In this document: piece after piece, positions 33,801-45,485 of the stretch
Layout: each line of letters begins with the position of its first letter
Numbering within the stretch: position 1 is the stretch's first letter
Source of the DNA: Sorex araneus
Lineage: Eukaryota; Chordata; Mammalia; Eulipotyphla; Soricidae
Length of the DNA stretch: 64,000 nt
Assembly: GCF_027595985.1 (NCBI RefSeq)
Contig: NC_073306.1
Coordinates: 78,511,977-78,575,976 of the forward strand
Direction: 5' to 3'
Translations under genes and position numbers: made by a program
The notes under the pieces: generated by a model
Database searches by the model: none
Seen by the model: only the letters and a program-made list of their open reading frames with translations
What the model was told of the DNA's origin: nothing

Positions 33801-34692
33801 GCACTTTATGCTTTCTTACTTTTTAAAAATTTCTTTATTCTTAGTGTTTATGCTCAAGGCAATATTATTAGTGATTAATAAGCTGAACAAGAAAGAGGCT
33901 AGTGGCAGGGGCTCTCTGCCATGATGTGTGTATGTACCAAAAAAAAGGTAACTGACAAAGGAAAGGGGAGATAACCTGATCCCTGACCATAAACTCTAGC
34001 AGTCATTCCAAAGTCACCCAGGTCATATGACAGCGATGCACTACCTAATAAAGAGTGTGACACCTGATAAAAAAAGAATAACCATATTATTGTTGTGACC
34101 CTAAACCCTAGAACTTCCAACAGCTTGCTTACTATGTAACAAGACTCAGCCTCCTCTTCCCATCTCATTTTAAGGCTGCCTCGGTGAAGGCTTTGTTCCC
34201 TTGGAGAAGAGATGGACACGTGCACAAATTAAGGGTCAATGGTGCCCAGGTGATTGTATTTTCCTCATGAGCCCTGCCTGCAGTGGGTGGGAGTGTTCAT
34301 TTTCTTCTGGTAAATAGCAGTCTGGCCCCGAGAGAAAATCCTTTCCCAAACATCCCATCAGCCAGTATCGCTGTATTGGTATTTTCTAGGGATGTCCTCC
34401 TGTGGTTTGCCCTGCTGTGTGAAACTGTGAAGAAAGTTCTTGGAACTCTGAGCCTTGCACTGTTCTGAACTAAGTGCCTTCACTGGACTTCCTACTCAGA
34501 GCTATTCATGCCAGGCTAGAATAATCTGGCTATTGCTCAAGGCTGCTGGATTTTCTTCCTCGTCAAAAAAAATAATGAGAGCAGAGCTCTGTTCTTTGAA
34601 CGAGTTGGTTTTTCCACATGAGAGCATTTTTCTTTTTGTGATCACAGTGTTCTGGCCTGGGCCAGAGGAACGGGGAGAGGGGCTTTGCTCAG
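33801..34692. other. Unique DNA, no feature recognised
   Basis: Nothing recognised. Confidence 0.55.
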
Positions 34693-34702
34693 AGTCCCTC
34701 AC

Positions 34703-34880
34703 AGGGGTCTGGAGCGATAGCATGGCAGGTAGGGTGTTTGCCTTGCACGTGGCTGATCTGGGTTCAATTCCCAGCATCGCATATGGTCTCCCAAGCACTG
34801 CCAGGAGTAATTCCTGAGTGCAGAGCCAGGAGTAACCCCTGGGCATTGCCCAGTGTGACCAACAAAAGAGAAAAAAAAAA
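34703..34880 (+). mobile_element. SOR tRNA SINE, young, with TSD
   Basis: Head ggggtctggagcgatagcat and B box ggttcaattccc. Flanked by agtccctcac at 34693-34702 and 34881-34890. Confidence 0.96.
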
Positions 34881-34890
34881 AGTCCCTCAC

Positions 34891-35321
34891 TGGCATTCTA
34901 AGCTTTCTTTTTCTTCATTTTCATGAAGACAGAACCAAATTTTCTCCAACAGAAGCTGCTGTAAAAGACTAGCCAGGGGTCATTCATACCAATTAACAGT
35001 TTTCCAGTTAATGTAAGAGGTGACATGCTTTCCCTATTCTTATTGTCTACCCTGGGACCCTGTTCACCACCAGTCTGATACCTATAATCTGAGGACATTC
35101 CAGTCACTGTTTTCCTTGCTCATTACCTCCCTTTTCTATAGTCTTATAGGTAAATTCTGAGAGGACAAGGACAACTTGATCTTGTTCCCAGTGGAAATCT
35201 CAGTTCTTCATCATATTGCGTTCTCAGTACTTTTGGATGAATATTTAGAGGACTGAGTCGAGAAATATGAAACAGGAAGGAAAATGAGAGATAAGAGGGG
35301 GAAAGAGGTGTCAGAAATGAT
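34891..35321. other. Unique DNA, no feature recognised
   Basis: Nothing recognised. Confidence 0.5.
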
Positions 35322-35328
35322 TATCCTG

Positions 35329-35512
35329 GCGCTGAAGTGATAGCACAGCGGGTAGGGCATTTGCCTTGCACACGGCCGAACCGGGTTCGATTCCCAGCAT
35401 CCCATATGGTCCCCTGAGCACCGCCGGGATTAATTCCTGAGTGAAGAGCCAGGAGTAACCCCTGTGCACCACCGGGTGTGACCCAAAAAGCAAAAAAAAA
35501 AAAAAAAAATTG
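35329..35512 (+). mobile_element. SOR tRNA SINE, young, with short TSD
   Basis: Near-consensus A box (gatagcacagcgggtagg), B box (gggttcgattccc), full body and A(18) tail. Flanked by ttatcct on both sides (35322-35328 and 35513-35519). Confidence 0.96.
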
Positions 35513-35519
35513 GTTATCC

Positions 35520-36997
35520 TCATTTCTTAAGCATCCCATATATCCTTAAATAGTGCCATTTAGAAAAGGACCAGGAGTTTAAGTAACATTTTAAAACTTC
35601 ATTCATTAACTAATGAATAAATTTGCAGCCCCTCCCCTTCATAGCTGTTGTTGCTGTTGCTGCTGTTGTGATGAGGGTGTGTACTCATACCTGATGGTTG
35701 GTGCTGGCATATTTCAGCTGTGGGGCTCCAGCGGGCTGGGGGATTGGGGAGTGTGAAGTGAACATCTGATTGCACTTCTCACACCCTTGGCCTGCAGGGC
35801 TCACCAAAGTTCACCTCCTTAGCTAGCACTTATGCTCACTGGGGTGGCCCTTAGTAAAGGCACACTGGTTACGATTGTGTAACTTCCTGGAGGTCAGTGC
35901 ATTAGCCCAAAGTCCCATTTCCTGGCCCTGGCACTTACATATCATTTAAGTGGTGGTACTCACCAGGAGTGGGGTTGTGGGGGGGAAGGAAGTGGCAGGG
36001 GGGAGGGAAACACACAGCCCTTTTTTGGGTACTTACAAGTACCCAGTTGGATTGCAATTGGATGACGTTTTTGGTACCAGGAATCTCAGAGAGTTTTGAT
36101 AGCTGCCAGGCTCAGGCAGCAGGATTTTGCTGGCCTGGGTCCCAGGTGCTCAGAATACTGCTTGGGAGCGAGTTCGCCCCCAACCCCCCCCCACACACAC
36201 ACACACTACCACCACCAAATAATGAGAATATTAGGTCATTTGTTCATTTCTAATTCATGTGACTATTAAGCATTGATTGAGCTCAAGTTCTATTCCAGTG
36301 ATTTTATTCATTCAAATTGCTCTCCTTGGCAAGGAATGGGGTAGTGGTCACTACAGGGTGCCCTGGGCACTTAACATTGTTCCTGGGATGCCACTGAGAC
36401 TGAGAAAGCCTTCTTCTGGCCCTGGAGAGCAGGGCTTCCCGCTGACACCCTGTGGGAGGAAAGTGTTTTTAGGAAGTACTGAGAGTACAAGACAGGATTA
36501 AACAAAGTCTTACATCATCGGAAAATACAGCAGCCTGCTGCTTTGACCCCAGTGTTTCTCTGAGCATTTCTGGCTGATGCAAGGTGCAGACACACACAGT
36601 GGGAGGTGGCCACTGTGTACAGAGAACTGCTGGGTCAGGTGTCCTTTCTGGGGATCTCACACACATTCTTATTTTAAGTTTTTGATGCTTGTACAAATAG
36701 CTTTATTGTACTTTTCCTTCTAGATAATGACATGCATTCATTAAATTTAAAAAAGTACTCTCATTATTTGACTATGATGAGATCTTTGCCTGAGTTGTGA
36801 CAGAGGGAGGGTGGGAGAGGGTGAAGGGGCTGTGAAGAGAGTGGGAGAGTCAGGGGAACAGGGAAACAGGCAGATGGGGCAGATGACAGGAGCCAGCAGA
36901 GTAAACCTTGCTCCCCTTTCTATAAATGTTTCTGATCCTAAGCTAATAGGCATTTGGATCTCCCCAGCCCTAAGCCTAGGCCTCTGCTCTTTTCACT
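35520..36997. other. Unique DNA, no feature recognised
   Basis: It includes a short CTG/TTG-rich run (about 35645-35672) and a purine-rich stretch (36800-36900). No exon was recognised. Confidence 0.5.
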
Positions 36998-37009
36998 TAT
37001 TTTTGAGTT

Positions 37010-37247
37010 CACTGTCATCCGTTGTTCATCGATTTACTCGAGCGGGCACCAGTAACATCTCCATTGTGAGACTTGTTGTTACTGTTTTCGGCATATTGTA
37101 TACGCCACGGGTAGCTCGCCAGGCTCTGCTGTGCGGGCAAAATACTCTCGGTAGCTTGCTGGGCTCTCCAAGAGAGGCGGAGGAATCGAACCTGGGTGGG
37201 CCGAGTGCAAATGCAAATGCCTTACCACTGTGCTATCGCTCCAGTCC
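37010..37247 (-). mobile_element. Chimeric SINE: SOR-like tRNA head with RTE tail, with TSD
   Basis: Flanked by tatttttgagtt at 36998-37009 and 37248-37259. On the minus strand: head ggactggagcgatagcacag, B box ggttcgattcct, two gcaagct/gcgagctacc body repeats, catatgccgaaaacagtaac-like segment. It ends with the RTE terminus (ctcacaatggagatgttact, then gatgaacaacggatgacagt). Confidence 0.95.
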
Positions 37248-37259
37248 TATTTTTGAGTT

Positions 37260-37400
37260 ATCACAGTTTATGATAGTACCAATGTTGTTGTTTTAGGCTT
37301 ACAATGCCACTGTGTTATCCCTATCAGAAAATTACTATCCCTTTACCATTGTCCCAAGCTCCCTCTGCCCTCTTCTAAAGCAGATTCTTCCCCCTCCCTT
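37260..37400 (-). mobile_element. Possible old L1 3' UTR fragment
   Basis: ctttaccattgtcccaagct and gccctcttctaaagcagatt resemble the minus-strand L1 3' UTR. It is weak. Confidence 0.35.
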
Positions 37401-37690
37401 CTGGGCACAGAATCCACATTTCTCTGGATGCTGGAGGGAGCCAACCAGTGTCTCAGGGAAGGCTGTCCTGTGCACCCTATAGGGTCTGAGTGGTCCTGGC
37501 AGCCTGTCACACAGCTGCAGCTCTGCTGTCCCCAGCTGACCCTCTGGAATCAAGCCCTGACAGCCACTGTTGATCACTGTCAGCTTTGACTGATCAGCTG
37601 CTTACTCACTTAGGATCCTGGCTGTGGAATGTGGAATCTAGCTCCTGCATGCCAGGAAGTACCAAGAATCCCAAATACGTAACACTGCAG
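37401..37690. other. Unique DNA, no feature recognised
   Basis: Nothing recognised. Confidence 0.5.
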
Positions 37691-39080
37691 GACACGCCCT
37701 TGACTATTTCTCTTTCTATGTAACCTCAGCTAACCTCTATTAACCTGTCTTTATGAGTTTACTATTCCAAGTAAATCATATTCTAGGTAGAATCATGTGG
37801 TATAATATTCCTCTCTGTCCAGTTTATTTCCCTAAGCATAATATTTTCAGGGTTCAATCACAATGCAATATATACTAGATTTTGATTCCTACTTGTGGCC
37901 AAATAAGATATTATTGTGTGTATTTACCATATTTATTTATCCCCTGATGGGCATATGGGTTGTTTCCTCCCTTGGGATATTATCGGGAATAAACATTGGT
38001 GTATAAATACCTTTTTCCAGTTCTTGTTTCCAGTTCTTGGGAGTTCCAGGAATAAAACTGCAGAGCTATGCAGTAGTTCTATGTTCAGGCTTTTGAGATA
38101 CCGCCAAAGTCTTTGCTAGAGCAGCTGCACCATTTCCATTCCGACTAGCAATGCACTAAGTTTCCCCCATGCTTTTGTCAATACTTATCTTCTGTTTTTT
38201 ATACACTTTTAAAGAAATAGTTGTCCTAGTAGTAGAAAGTTTTATCTCCTGGAATTTTTGGTTGGAATTTTCTTAATGACTAATAATATTATTGAGCATC
38301 TTTTCATATGTTCAGTCAAGGGTCACTTGGTGTTGTTCAAGGGATACTCCTGGCTCTGTGCTCAGGGGTTCCTCCTGAGTACTCAGGGGTTCCTCCACTG
38401 AGTAGTGTTTGGAGATCACACAGTGCTAGGGATCAATCAAACCATGGCCAGCTGTTCATCAGGCAACTACTATTTCAGATCCACTAGTGCATTCTTTTGA
38501 AGTTTGAGTAATATTCAGATTTACCTGTTTAATTGTTTCAGCTTTATTGTGCTGTAATAAAAATGTAACATCTAAGTTTAAAATATAGAGTGTGGTGATT
38601 TTATATTCATTCAAACATTCAAAATGTTTACCACAATAACATGAATTAACCCTCTTTTATTTTGCATAATTTCAATTTTGTTATGTTAATGGTTAAGAAC
38701 ATTAAAGTTCTGCTCAAATAGGACTTTCAAGTATACAATAGTATTTGTTCATCAAATCCATTGATAAATGGATTTATTTGCTTGATTTTTAATTTTTGGT
38801 TATTCTTTTTATAATGTTAGTATTAATTCCTTATCAGAGAAATAATTTTCATATATTTTCTCATACTTTGTGAGTTATATTCTTGCTTTCTTGGTGGCAC
38901 CATTTGATGCATAAAAGTTCATAAATTCAACTTATTTGTTTTATTGTTGTTGTTGCCTATGCCTCTTTGTTTGATCTCAATCTTCATGACACGACTTCCG
39001 TCTGACTGTTTTGCAAAAAGCATACAGACTTTCTTGATTTGTTTTTTCATTCTGTCTATTAGCACATAAAGTATTGCCTG
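37690..39080 (-). mobile_element. Ancient L1M-type LINE relic, interrupted by SINE
   Basis: The plus strand carries the reverse of mammalian L1M ORF2 and 3' UTR: catatttatttatcccctga, gggcatatgggttgtttcct, gccaaagtctttgctagagc, gactaataatattattgagc, then after the SINE ccttatcagagaaataattt and tttctcatactttgtgag. A segment at about 38540-38720 (agctttattgtgctgtaata) looks like an L1M 3' UTR and may be a separate copy. It is highly diverged, much older than the shrew L1s. Confidence 0.75.
38318..38480 (-). mobile_element. SOR-type tRNA SINE, old, within L1M
   Basis: Plus-strand actcctggctctgtgctcag, then gatcacacagtgctagggat. It has a small internal duplication of caggggttcctcc. Confidence 0.75.
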
Positions 39081-39114
39081 GAGAGTAGAATTTGTGTGTA
39101 GTTAAGTGCTAATT

Positions 39115-39235
39115 TTGGGGGGGTGGCAGTGGGGCTGCCTGGTTCTGCTCAAAAGACCATGTGGTGCTGTTGATGGAACCAGAATCAGCCACAATCAGAG
39201 CAAATACCTTAAACCCTGGACTACCTCTTTGACCA
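39115..39235 (-). mobile_element. SOR-type tRNA SINE, partial
   Basis: gaccatgtggtgctgttgat, then ggaaccagaatcagccacaa and the reversed head actacctctttgacc. Confidence 0.7.
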
Positions 39236-39349
39236 GCTACAGGCTCTCTTGCACGTGAAATCTCTCACTAAGAAGCTCCATCCACAATGATCAAAACCTG
39301 AAAACAATCTACAAGTCCATCAGTTATAGAATGGCAAACTAGGGAAGAA

Positions 39350-39498
39350 TGATAGAGTAGAATAATGATTGAGTGACCTCTGGCAATGCTTAAAGGACCA
39401 TATGTGGATCTAGGAATTTGAGTTGTGGTAACAACTGCCATAGCCATATGCAAAGCAAGTTCAAGAACATTATGGCTTATACTATCTCTCTGACCCTT
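39350..39498 (-). mobile_element. SOR-type tRNA SINE, old
   Basis: tctggcaatgcttaaaggac, catatgtggatctaggaatt and the reversed head tactatctctctgaccc. Confidence 0.75.
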
Positions 39499-39534
39499 TT
39501 TATTTTTAAATGCTTTCTGGAGTTTGCACATATT

Positions 39535-39690
39535 TTGTGGAGCTCACACACATCTGACTATGACACAGCCAAAAATCACTTGCAGCACTAGGAATTCCAG
39601 GCAGCAGAGTGCCAAATGTGGCATGAGGGTCACTGGGATCTAAGCTTCACGACCATATGCCTGCAAGGCAAGTACCCTAGGCTCCAGCAG
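39535..39690 (-). mobile_element. SOR-type tRNA SINE, degenerate
   Basis: catatgcctgcaaggcaagt and ctaggctccagcag mark the head end. The body is weak. Confidence 0.5.
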
Positions 39691-40616
39691 TATTCTTTGA
39701 GCTGGCAACAGGCAGGGAACTATTAACTTCTAGGTGCCTGTTATAATGCTAAAATAAAAGTAGTCTATGTGCAAAAAATCAGTAAGCAACCAAGTTTGAT
39801 GCTTTGAATGGTGTAATATCTGGAAACCAGGTCTTGCTTGTTCCTCAATGATGTTGCTAAGACAACATAGATGCAAAGAGCTAGAATTGAAGAGGATATT
39901 GAGAAGCAAGGCAGAATTATTTTAAAACACATCCATATCCAGACATGTCATGTTAACACAGAGGCAGATGTGGAACTGGCAAGGCATGAGGAGATAGCCT
40001 TTGGCTGCAATCTGTTCACTAATTATTCCTGAGTGAAGTATCTGGAAATGTGGCAACAATCTGTAATATGGGATGTTTGAAGAAATTAAGTCTTCAAATT
40101 TATTTAGATGGGGACTAAAGTGGCTAGAAAAAGCACCATCATTCATGTCAATAAAAGAGGAGCAAGATGAGGTCCTGACTGGGGAGTGGAAGTGGTGGTG
40201 GGATAACAGAGTAGTGACACTGAACAAACTTGTCACACCTTAGAAGTTGAGACTTTTGCTATAAATTCTACTCCTAAAATGGCCCATCCAAACCAGGATG
40301 AAACACAGACATTGATGCGGGAGTAAGAGCTTACATACTGAGTTTACTTCATCTTGAGTCTGAAAAATAAGAAGAAAATAAATCCAAAGGAAAATGTAAG
40401 AGAGAAAGAACTAAGGCTTCTACATGAAAGAAGCATGATTCAGCAGTGTGCTCGTTTAAAACTTTTCAAGACATGGAATACAAAGCTAAAGAACAAAGAG
40501 AGATCTAGAGTTCTCAAGAGCTGAAAGGAGACTTCTATTTCATAGCCTCACCTTGAAATCTTATAAGGAACTACTAAAAAATTAGGGATTAAAATCACTT
40601 TTTAAATAATCACAGT
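39691..40616. other. Unique DNA, no feature recognised
   Basis: Nothing recognised. Confidence 0.55.
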
Positions 40617-40790
40617 AAGGGAACAGAGCAATAATATAGGAAGTAAAACACTTGCCTTGCATACGGCTAACCTGGGTTCAATCCTTAGCACCACATATGT
40701 TCCCCCAAGCCCTGGAAGAAGTCATCCCTGAACTCAGCCAGAAATAAGCCCTGAGCACACCTCTCGGTGTGACTGAATACATAAGTAATA
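40617..40790 (+). mobile_element. SOR-type tRNA SINE
   Basis: Head gggaacagagcaataatata, gccttgcatacggctaacct, B box gggttcaatcc, followed by an AT-rich tail. Confidence 0.85.
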
Positions 40791-41454
40791 CATATAAATA
40801 ATATATAAGAAATATATAAGTAATTTACTTATATAAAATAAGTAAAAATAATTACATGGAAAAGCTTTATGTGTTACCTTCAAATACACACTGCCCAGGG
40901 TTATTAGAAGGGGATTTAACTAAGTGGTAATATCATCAACAAGAATCAAAACAGAATGGAATTTAAAGACTATTAAGACAACACAGTTCCAAGGTGCTGT
41001 CTGATTTTGCATGAATTAAGCAGCAAAAGTTACAGCATTTCTGTCAAAAAAACTTTGAAGTAGGGTCAAGTTCTTCTTGTCCCTGATGGTTTAATCATTA
41101 AATACTTTTTGAGTTAAAGACTCAAAAGTACCTTGCCATTAAATACCTTGACTAAGCACCTTGCATGCAAGAGTTATTTCATAGTGCTCACACAACCAAT
41201 ACATGGCAGAATTGGTTATGGTCTCCTATGGTTAAAAAAAAATCTAGCCTTAGCGAACAGAATAGATTGGTTTTAAAGATCAGTGTGCATTTCCCTATAA
41301 ATCAAAATATATTACTCATTTATAGGTGTATACTCCCCTCTTTCCCATTCCAAAGTTTATTTCTTAGTCTCTCTGTCAAACTTTACGAAGAATGAGAGAG
41401 GAAGTAACTTGTCTTTGACTAATAGCAAAATCTCACAGAAAACTCTGTTAAAAA
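40791..41454. other. AT-rich unique DNA
   Basis: Nothing recognised beyond (ATAA)-like low complexity at the SINE tail. Confidence 0.5.
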
Positions 41455-41464
41455 AATGGATCAT

Positions 41465-43202
41465 ACATCTAATTTTTGATAAGGGAGCAAGAAATGTGAA
41501 GTGAAGCAAGGAAAGCCTCTTTCAAAAATGGGGCTGGCAAAATGGGACAGCTACATGCAAAAAAAAAAAAATGGGCTCAGACCTCTACCTAACACCATGT
41601 ACCAAAGTCAGATCAAAAAGGATTAAAGACCTCAACATCAGACCAGAATCCATAAGGTACACAGAAGACAAGATCATCAAAAATCCACGACATTGAAGCT
41701 AAAGGTATCTTCAAAGTTGACACCCCACTGACTAAGCAAGTGGAAACAGAAATAAACAAATGGAACTATCTTAAACTAAGAAGCTTCTGCAACTCAGAAG
41801 AAACAGTGACCAGAATACAAAGACAATCAACAGAATGGGAAAGAATATTCACCCATACCCTTCTAATAAAGGGTTGATATCAAGGATATACAAGGCACTG
41901 ATTGAACTCTATAAGAAGAAAACATCCAACCACATCAGAAAATGGTGCTATGAAATGAACAGAAACTTTCTCAAAGAAGAAATCCGAATAGGGACTGGAG
42001 CAGATAGGGCTTTTACCTTGCACGTGGCCGACCCCGGTTCAATTCCCAGCATCCCATATGGTCCTCTGAGCACTGCCAGTGGTGATTCCTGAGTGCAGAG
42101 TCAGGAGTAACCCCTCTGCATTGCCAGGTGTGCCCCATAAAGCAAAAAAAAAAAATCCGAATGGGCCAAAAGGCAATGAAAAAATGCTCTCCATCACTAA
42201 TCATCAGGGAGATACAGATCAAAACAACAATGAGATATCATCTCACACCACAGAGACTGGCCCACATCCAAAAGAACAAAAGCAACTGGTGTTAGGGCAG
42301 ATGTGGGAAGAAAGAGGCTCTCCTTCACTGCTGGTTGGAATGCCGACTGGTTCAGTCCTTTTGGAAAACAGTATGGACATTTCTCAAAAAATTAGAAATA
42401 GAGCTCCCATTTGACCCAGCAATATCACTTCTGGGAATATATCCTGGAGATGCAAAAAAGTATAGTAGAAATGACATATGCACTTATATATTCATTGCTG
42501 CACTGTTTACAATAGCCGGGAAAAAACCCGAATGCCTGATAACAGATGACTAGTTAAAGAAACTTTGGTACATCTACACAATGAAATACTATGCAGCTGT
42601 TAGAAAAGATGAGTTCATGAAATTTGCATATAAGTGGATCAACATGTAAAGTATCATTTTACGTGAAATGAGTCAGAAAGAGGGGGACAGACATTGAAAG
42701 ATTGCATTCATTTGTGGTATATAAAGTAATAGAATGGAAGACTAACACCCAAGAATAGTAGAGATAAGTACCAGGAGGTTCACTCCATGGCTTAGAAGCT
42801 GGCCTCACATACTGGGGGACAAGGCAGCTCAGATAGAGAAGGGACCACCAAGTAAAGTGTGTTTAGAGAGTCCACTCAGGATGGGAGATGCATGACAAAA
42901 GTAGACTATAGACTGAACATGATAGTTATTCAATACTTGCATTGCAGACCATAACACTCTAAAGGAGAGAGAGAGTAAGAGGGAATGCGCCTGCCACAGA
43001 GGTGGAGGGGGGATGGGGGATAGGAAGGATACTGGGAACTTTGATGGTTGAGAATGGGCACTAGTGGAGGGATGGGTACTCAATCATTGTATGACTGAAA
43101 CGTAAGCACAAAAGTTTGTAAGTCTGTAACTGTACCTCAGGGTGATTCATTTAAAAAAAAATTTTTTAATAAAAAAATAAAAAATAAAAAAAAATTTAAA
43201 AG
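41465..43202 (+). mobile_element. L1, 1.74 kb, 5'-truncated, with nested SINE and TSD
   Basis: Flanked by aatggatcat at 41455-41464 and 43203-43212. It holds the ORF2 C-terminal third (ctaatttttgataagggagc, aaatggaactatcttaaact, agggagatacagatcaaaac, tttgacccagcaatatcact), interrupted by a SINE at 41990-42153. The 3' UTR follows, with a G-rich run (about 42995-43035), gtgattcattt and an A-rich tail. Frame breaks make it inactive. It is the longest L1 copy in the window. Confidence 0.94.
41990..42153 (+). mobile_element. SOR tRNA SINE lacking most of its A box, with TSD
   Basis: Flanked by aatccgaat at 41981-41989 and 42154-42162. The head reads gggactggagcagatagggc. About 12 bases covering the A box are missing compared with full copies, while the B box and body are normal. 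Confidence 0.93.
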
Positions 43203-43353
43203 AATGGATCATGAATGGGTGACCTCTCCCCATCTCCCTGTGCTTCCGGTAGCCTGGCAGTCAGGCTGAGGAACTATCTCTGGCACCATATTAGCTCATC
43301 AATGGCCATGATCCAGAGACACATAAATAAGTCTCTCGGAAGAGAGCAACACA

Positions 43354-44042
43354 ATGTTCTCCGCCCAGAGGTGATCCGAGCGGCCGCACATGTGCAGCCC
43401 CTCCATTGCTGAACGCCCATGATACCAGAGGCCATCTAACTACTCTCGGCACCAGCAGCTTCTTGCAGAAATGCCTCCAGACTGTGAACTAAGCCACAGC
43501 CCCATGCCGCCCCAGGAGGGGAAAGGTTTTTCTCTCTCGGCTTTTCCTTTCCGAAGCGGGGGGGGGGGGCGGCGAGTGTTGAGTGGCGACCACCATTTTA
43601 TAAGGCCCAGTAAACAGAGGTACGAGCTTGCAATGATGAAATTTTTGGCAGAAATTTCCCTGGACTTAGCTACTAAAATACAGAAATCCAAAACTGCGTG
43701 GCTGCAACCTCATATCTCTTCATTCTCAGCAAGGGAAAACAAATTATCAAATGCTGCCTTTTCAGCAGGTTTGATTGGGGGGGGGGGAATTCCAAATAAT
43801 AAAAATGAGTTTTATGTTGAAATATTGAATGTAATGAAAGTAAAGAGAAAGTAAAGTGAAAATTATCAGCTACACAGGCGGGGGGCGGGGGGGTGTGGTG
43901 GGAAGTATACTGGGGTTCTTGGTGGTGGAACATGGGCACTAGTGAAGGGATGGGTGTTTGAGCATTGTATCACTGAGACTTAAGCCTGAAATCTTTGTAA
44001 CTTTTTACATGATGATTCAATAAAAAATTTAAATTAAAAAAA
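43354..44042 (+). mobile_element. ORF-less L1-ended retroposon, copy B
   Basis: Direct repeats agagcaacaca at 43343-43353 and 44043-44053 bracket it. It has one leader module (about 43445-43530), a different middle segment with a long G-run (about 43559-43571) and ccaccattttataaggccca. The 3' half is shared with copies A and C (ctggacttagctactaaaat, aatgagttttatgttgaaat, gatgggtgtttgagcattgt, gatgattcaataaaa). Upstream text 43213-43342 may also belong to a related 5' region, so the 5' limit is less sure. Confidence 0.75.
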
Positions 44043-44053
44043 AGAGCAACACA

Positions 44054-44267
44054 GAATGATATGTAACAGAGATGCCTCCAGACCCAAAAGTCATCACCCA
44101 GTTAAAAATAAAATTAAATTAACTTCAGCTGTATGACCATATTTAAAATTTTAGAAATCCTGGAGCGAGATCTAATACTCTACACTACTGATGCACCAAG
44201 AGCAACACACCACATTTGATGGGGTATAAAGTACAAAGCAACCAATCTTGGGAAGGAAAAGATAATG
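44054..44267. other. Unique DNA, no feature recognised
   Basis: Nothing recognised. Confidence 0.5.
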
Positions 44268-44291
44268 ATTTATATATATGTATATATATAT

Positions 44292-44326
<35 letters not shown>
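44268..44326. repeat. TA/CA/TA microsatellite
   Basis: Alternating TA run, (CA)10 or so, then TA run. Confidence 0.93.
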
Positions 44327-44327
<1 letters not shown>

Positions 44328-44479
44328 GGCTCAACCTTACACACATGTTAGTAATCTCTTATACAAGGGCTTACTGACTCCAGGTGAAATACAACAATCT
44401 TCATACACTTTCCTCTAAGGAAACATTTTTGGATCATTTTAATGGATTATTCATAACAAACAATACAAAATTAATTATT

Positions 44480-44635
44480 TAGGTTCTGCTTTGGGGGCAG
44501 GGTTTGGGGGTCAAGGTAGAAACATTCGAATGTTTGTGGTGGTGGATAGGTGTAAAGGTGGTGGGATTGGTCTTGGAATATTAAATGTAGCAAATTATTG
44601 TGAACAACTTTATAAAAATAAAATAATTTTTTTAA
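44480..44635 (+). mobile_element. Possible L1-type 3' UTR fragment
   Basis: A G-rich start, ggtgggattggtcttggaat, gtgaacaactttataaaaat and an A/T-rich end resemble the old L1 3' terminus. Confidence 0.4.
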
Positions 44636-45473
44636 ATTTTTTTAAAAGATCACAAACAACTGTGTGAGCTAGAGGTTTGAGCACTTTCTTCAACATTTGC
44701 CTCCATTCTACAATGGCACTCCTTATTTCTCCTATTTGCATTACTTTCACTCTGGATCTTGAGTTTCTAATTTACAATTGGATTAATTATTTTAATTTTT
44801 ATTATTTTTCTTTATTTTTTTAAATAGAAAGTTTAATTGGAAAGTAAAAGAGAAAAGGGAGGAAACTCCCCAGAAGGGGAGGAACTTAGTATAGGTCTAA
44901 ATAAGAGCTATATCACCAGGGCTCTGATAGGACCGTGCAAATGGTGCAATACAGGAGGGACTGACTCTGGGACAGATTTAAGCGTTGGAGCACACCATGA
45001 GATTTTTCTGGGGAGGAACTCCAGTGACACATGAATAACTGGGGGCCTCTTCTCTTTTTAGTTGCAGCCTGAATTAGGTACTGGGGAAAGGGAGGTCAAA
45101 TTAGGAACATGCAGAACATTTTCTTTATCTTTCTGAGCTGTCTCCCCAGGCCCACACCATGAATTTTGTTTTCTGCTTGTTTTTGTGGGTTGGGGAGGTC
45201 CTAAGCAGTGCACACAGGTCCGAGGGTGCTGAAGAGTGACTGCCATTGGTACTTGGCCTATTTGTGCAGGCCTAATAGATCAGTGTTCGATCCAGCCATA
45301 AGATGTTGCTCAGGCTCAGTCCTGCTGAGGGCTATTAGGGCCACCCCTAGAGGTTCTGGGATGCCAGTGAGGCACATGATGTCATGGATGGAGTTCAGGA
45401 ACTAGCATATAGCAGGTTGTGCATATACCTAGTATATACTCAACATTTCCTAATGCTTCATGAGTGCTAAATG
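44636..45473. other. Unique DNA, no confirmed feature
   Basis: A very old SINE may lie at 45230-45400 (gggctattagggccaccc), but it cannot be supported. Confidence 0.45.
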
Positions 45474-45485
45474 TGGAAGTTCCCC

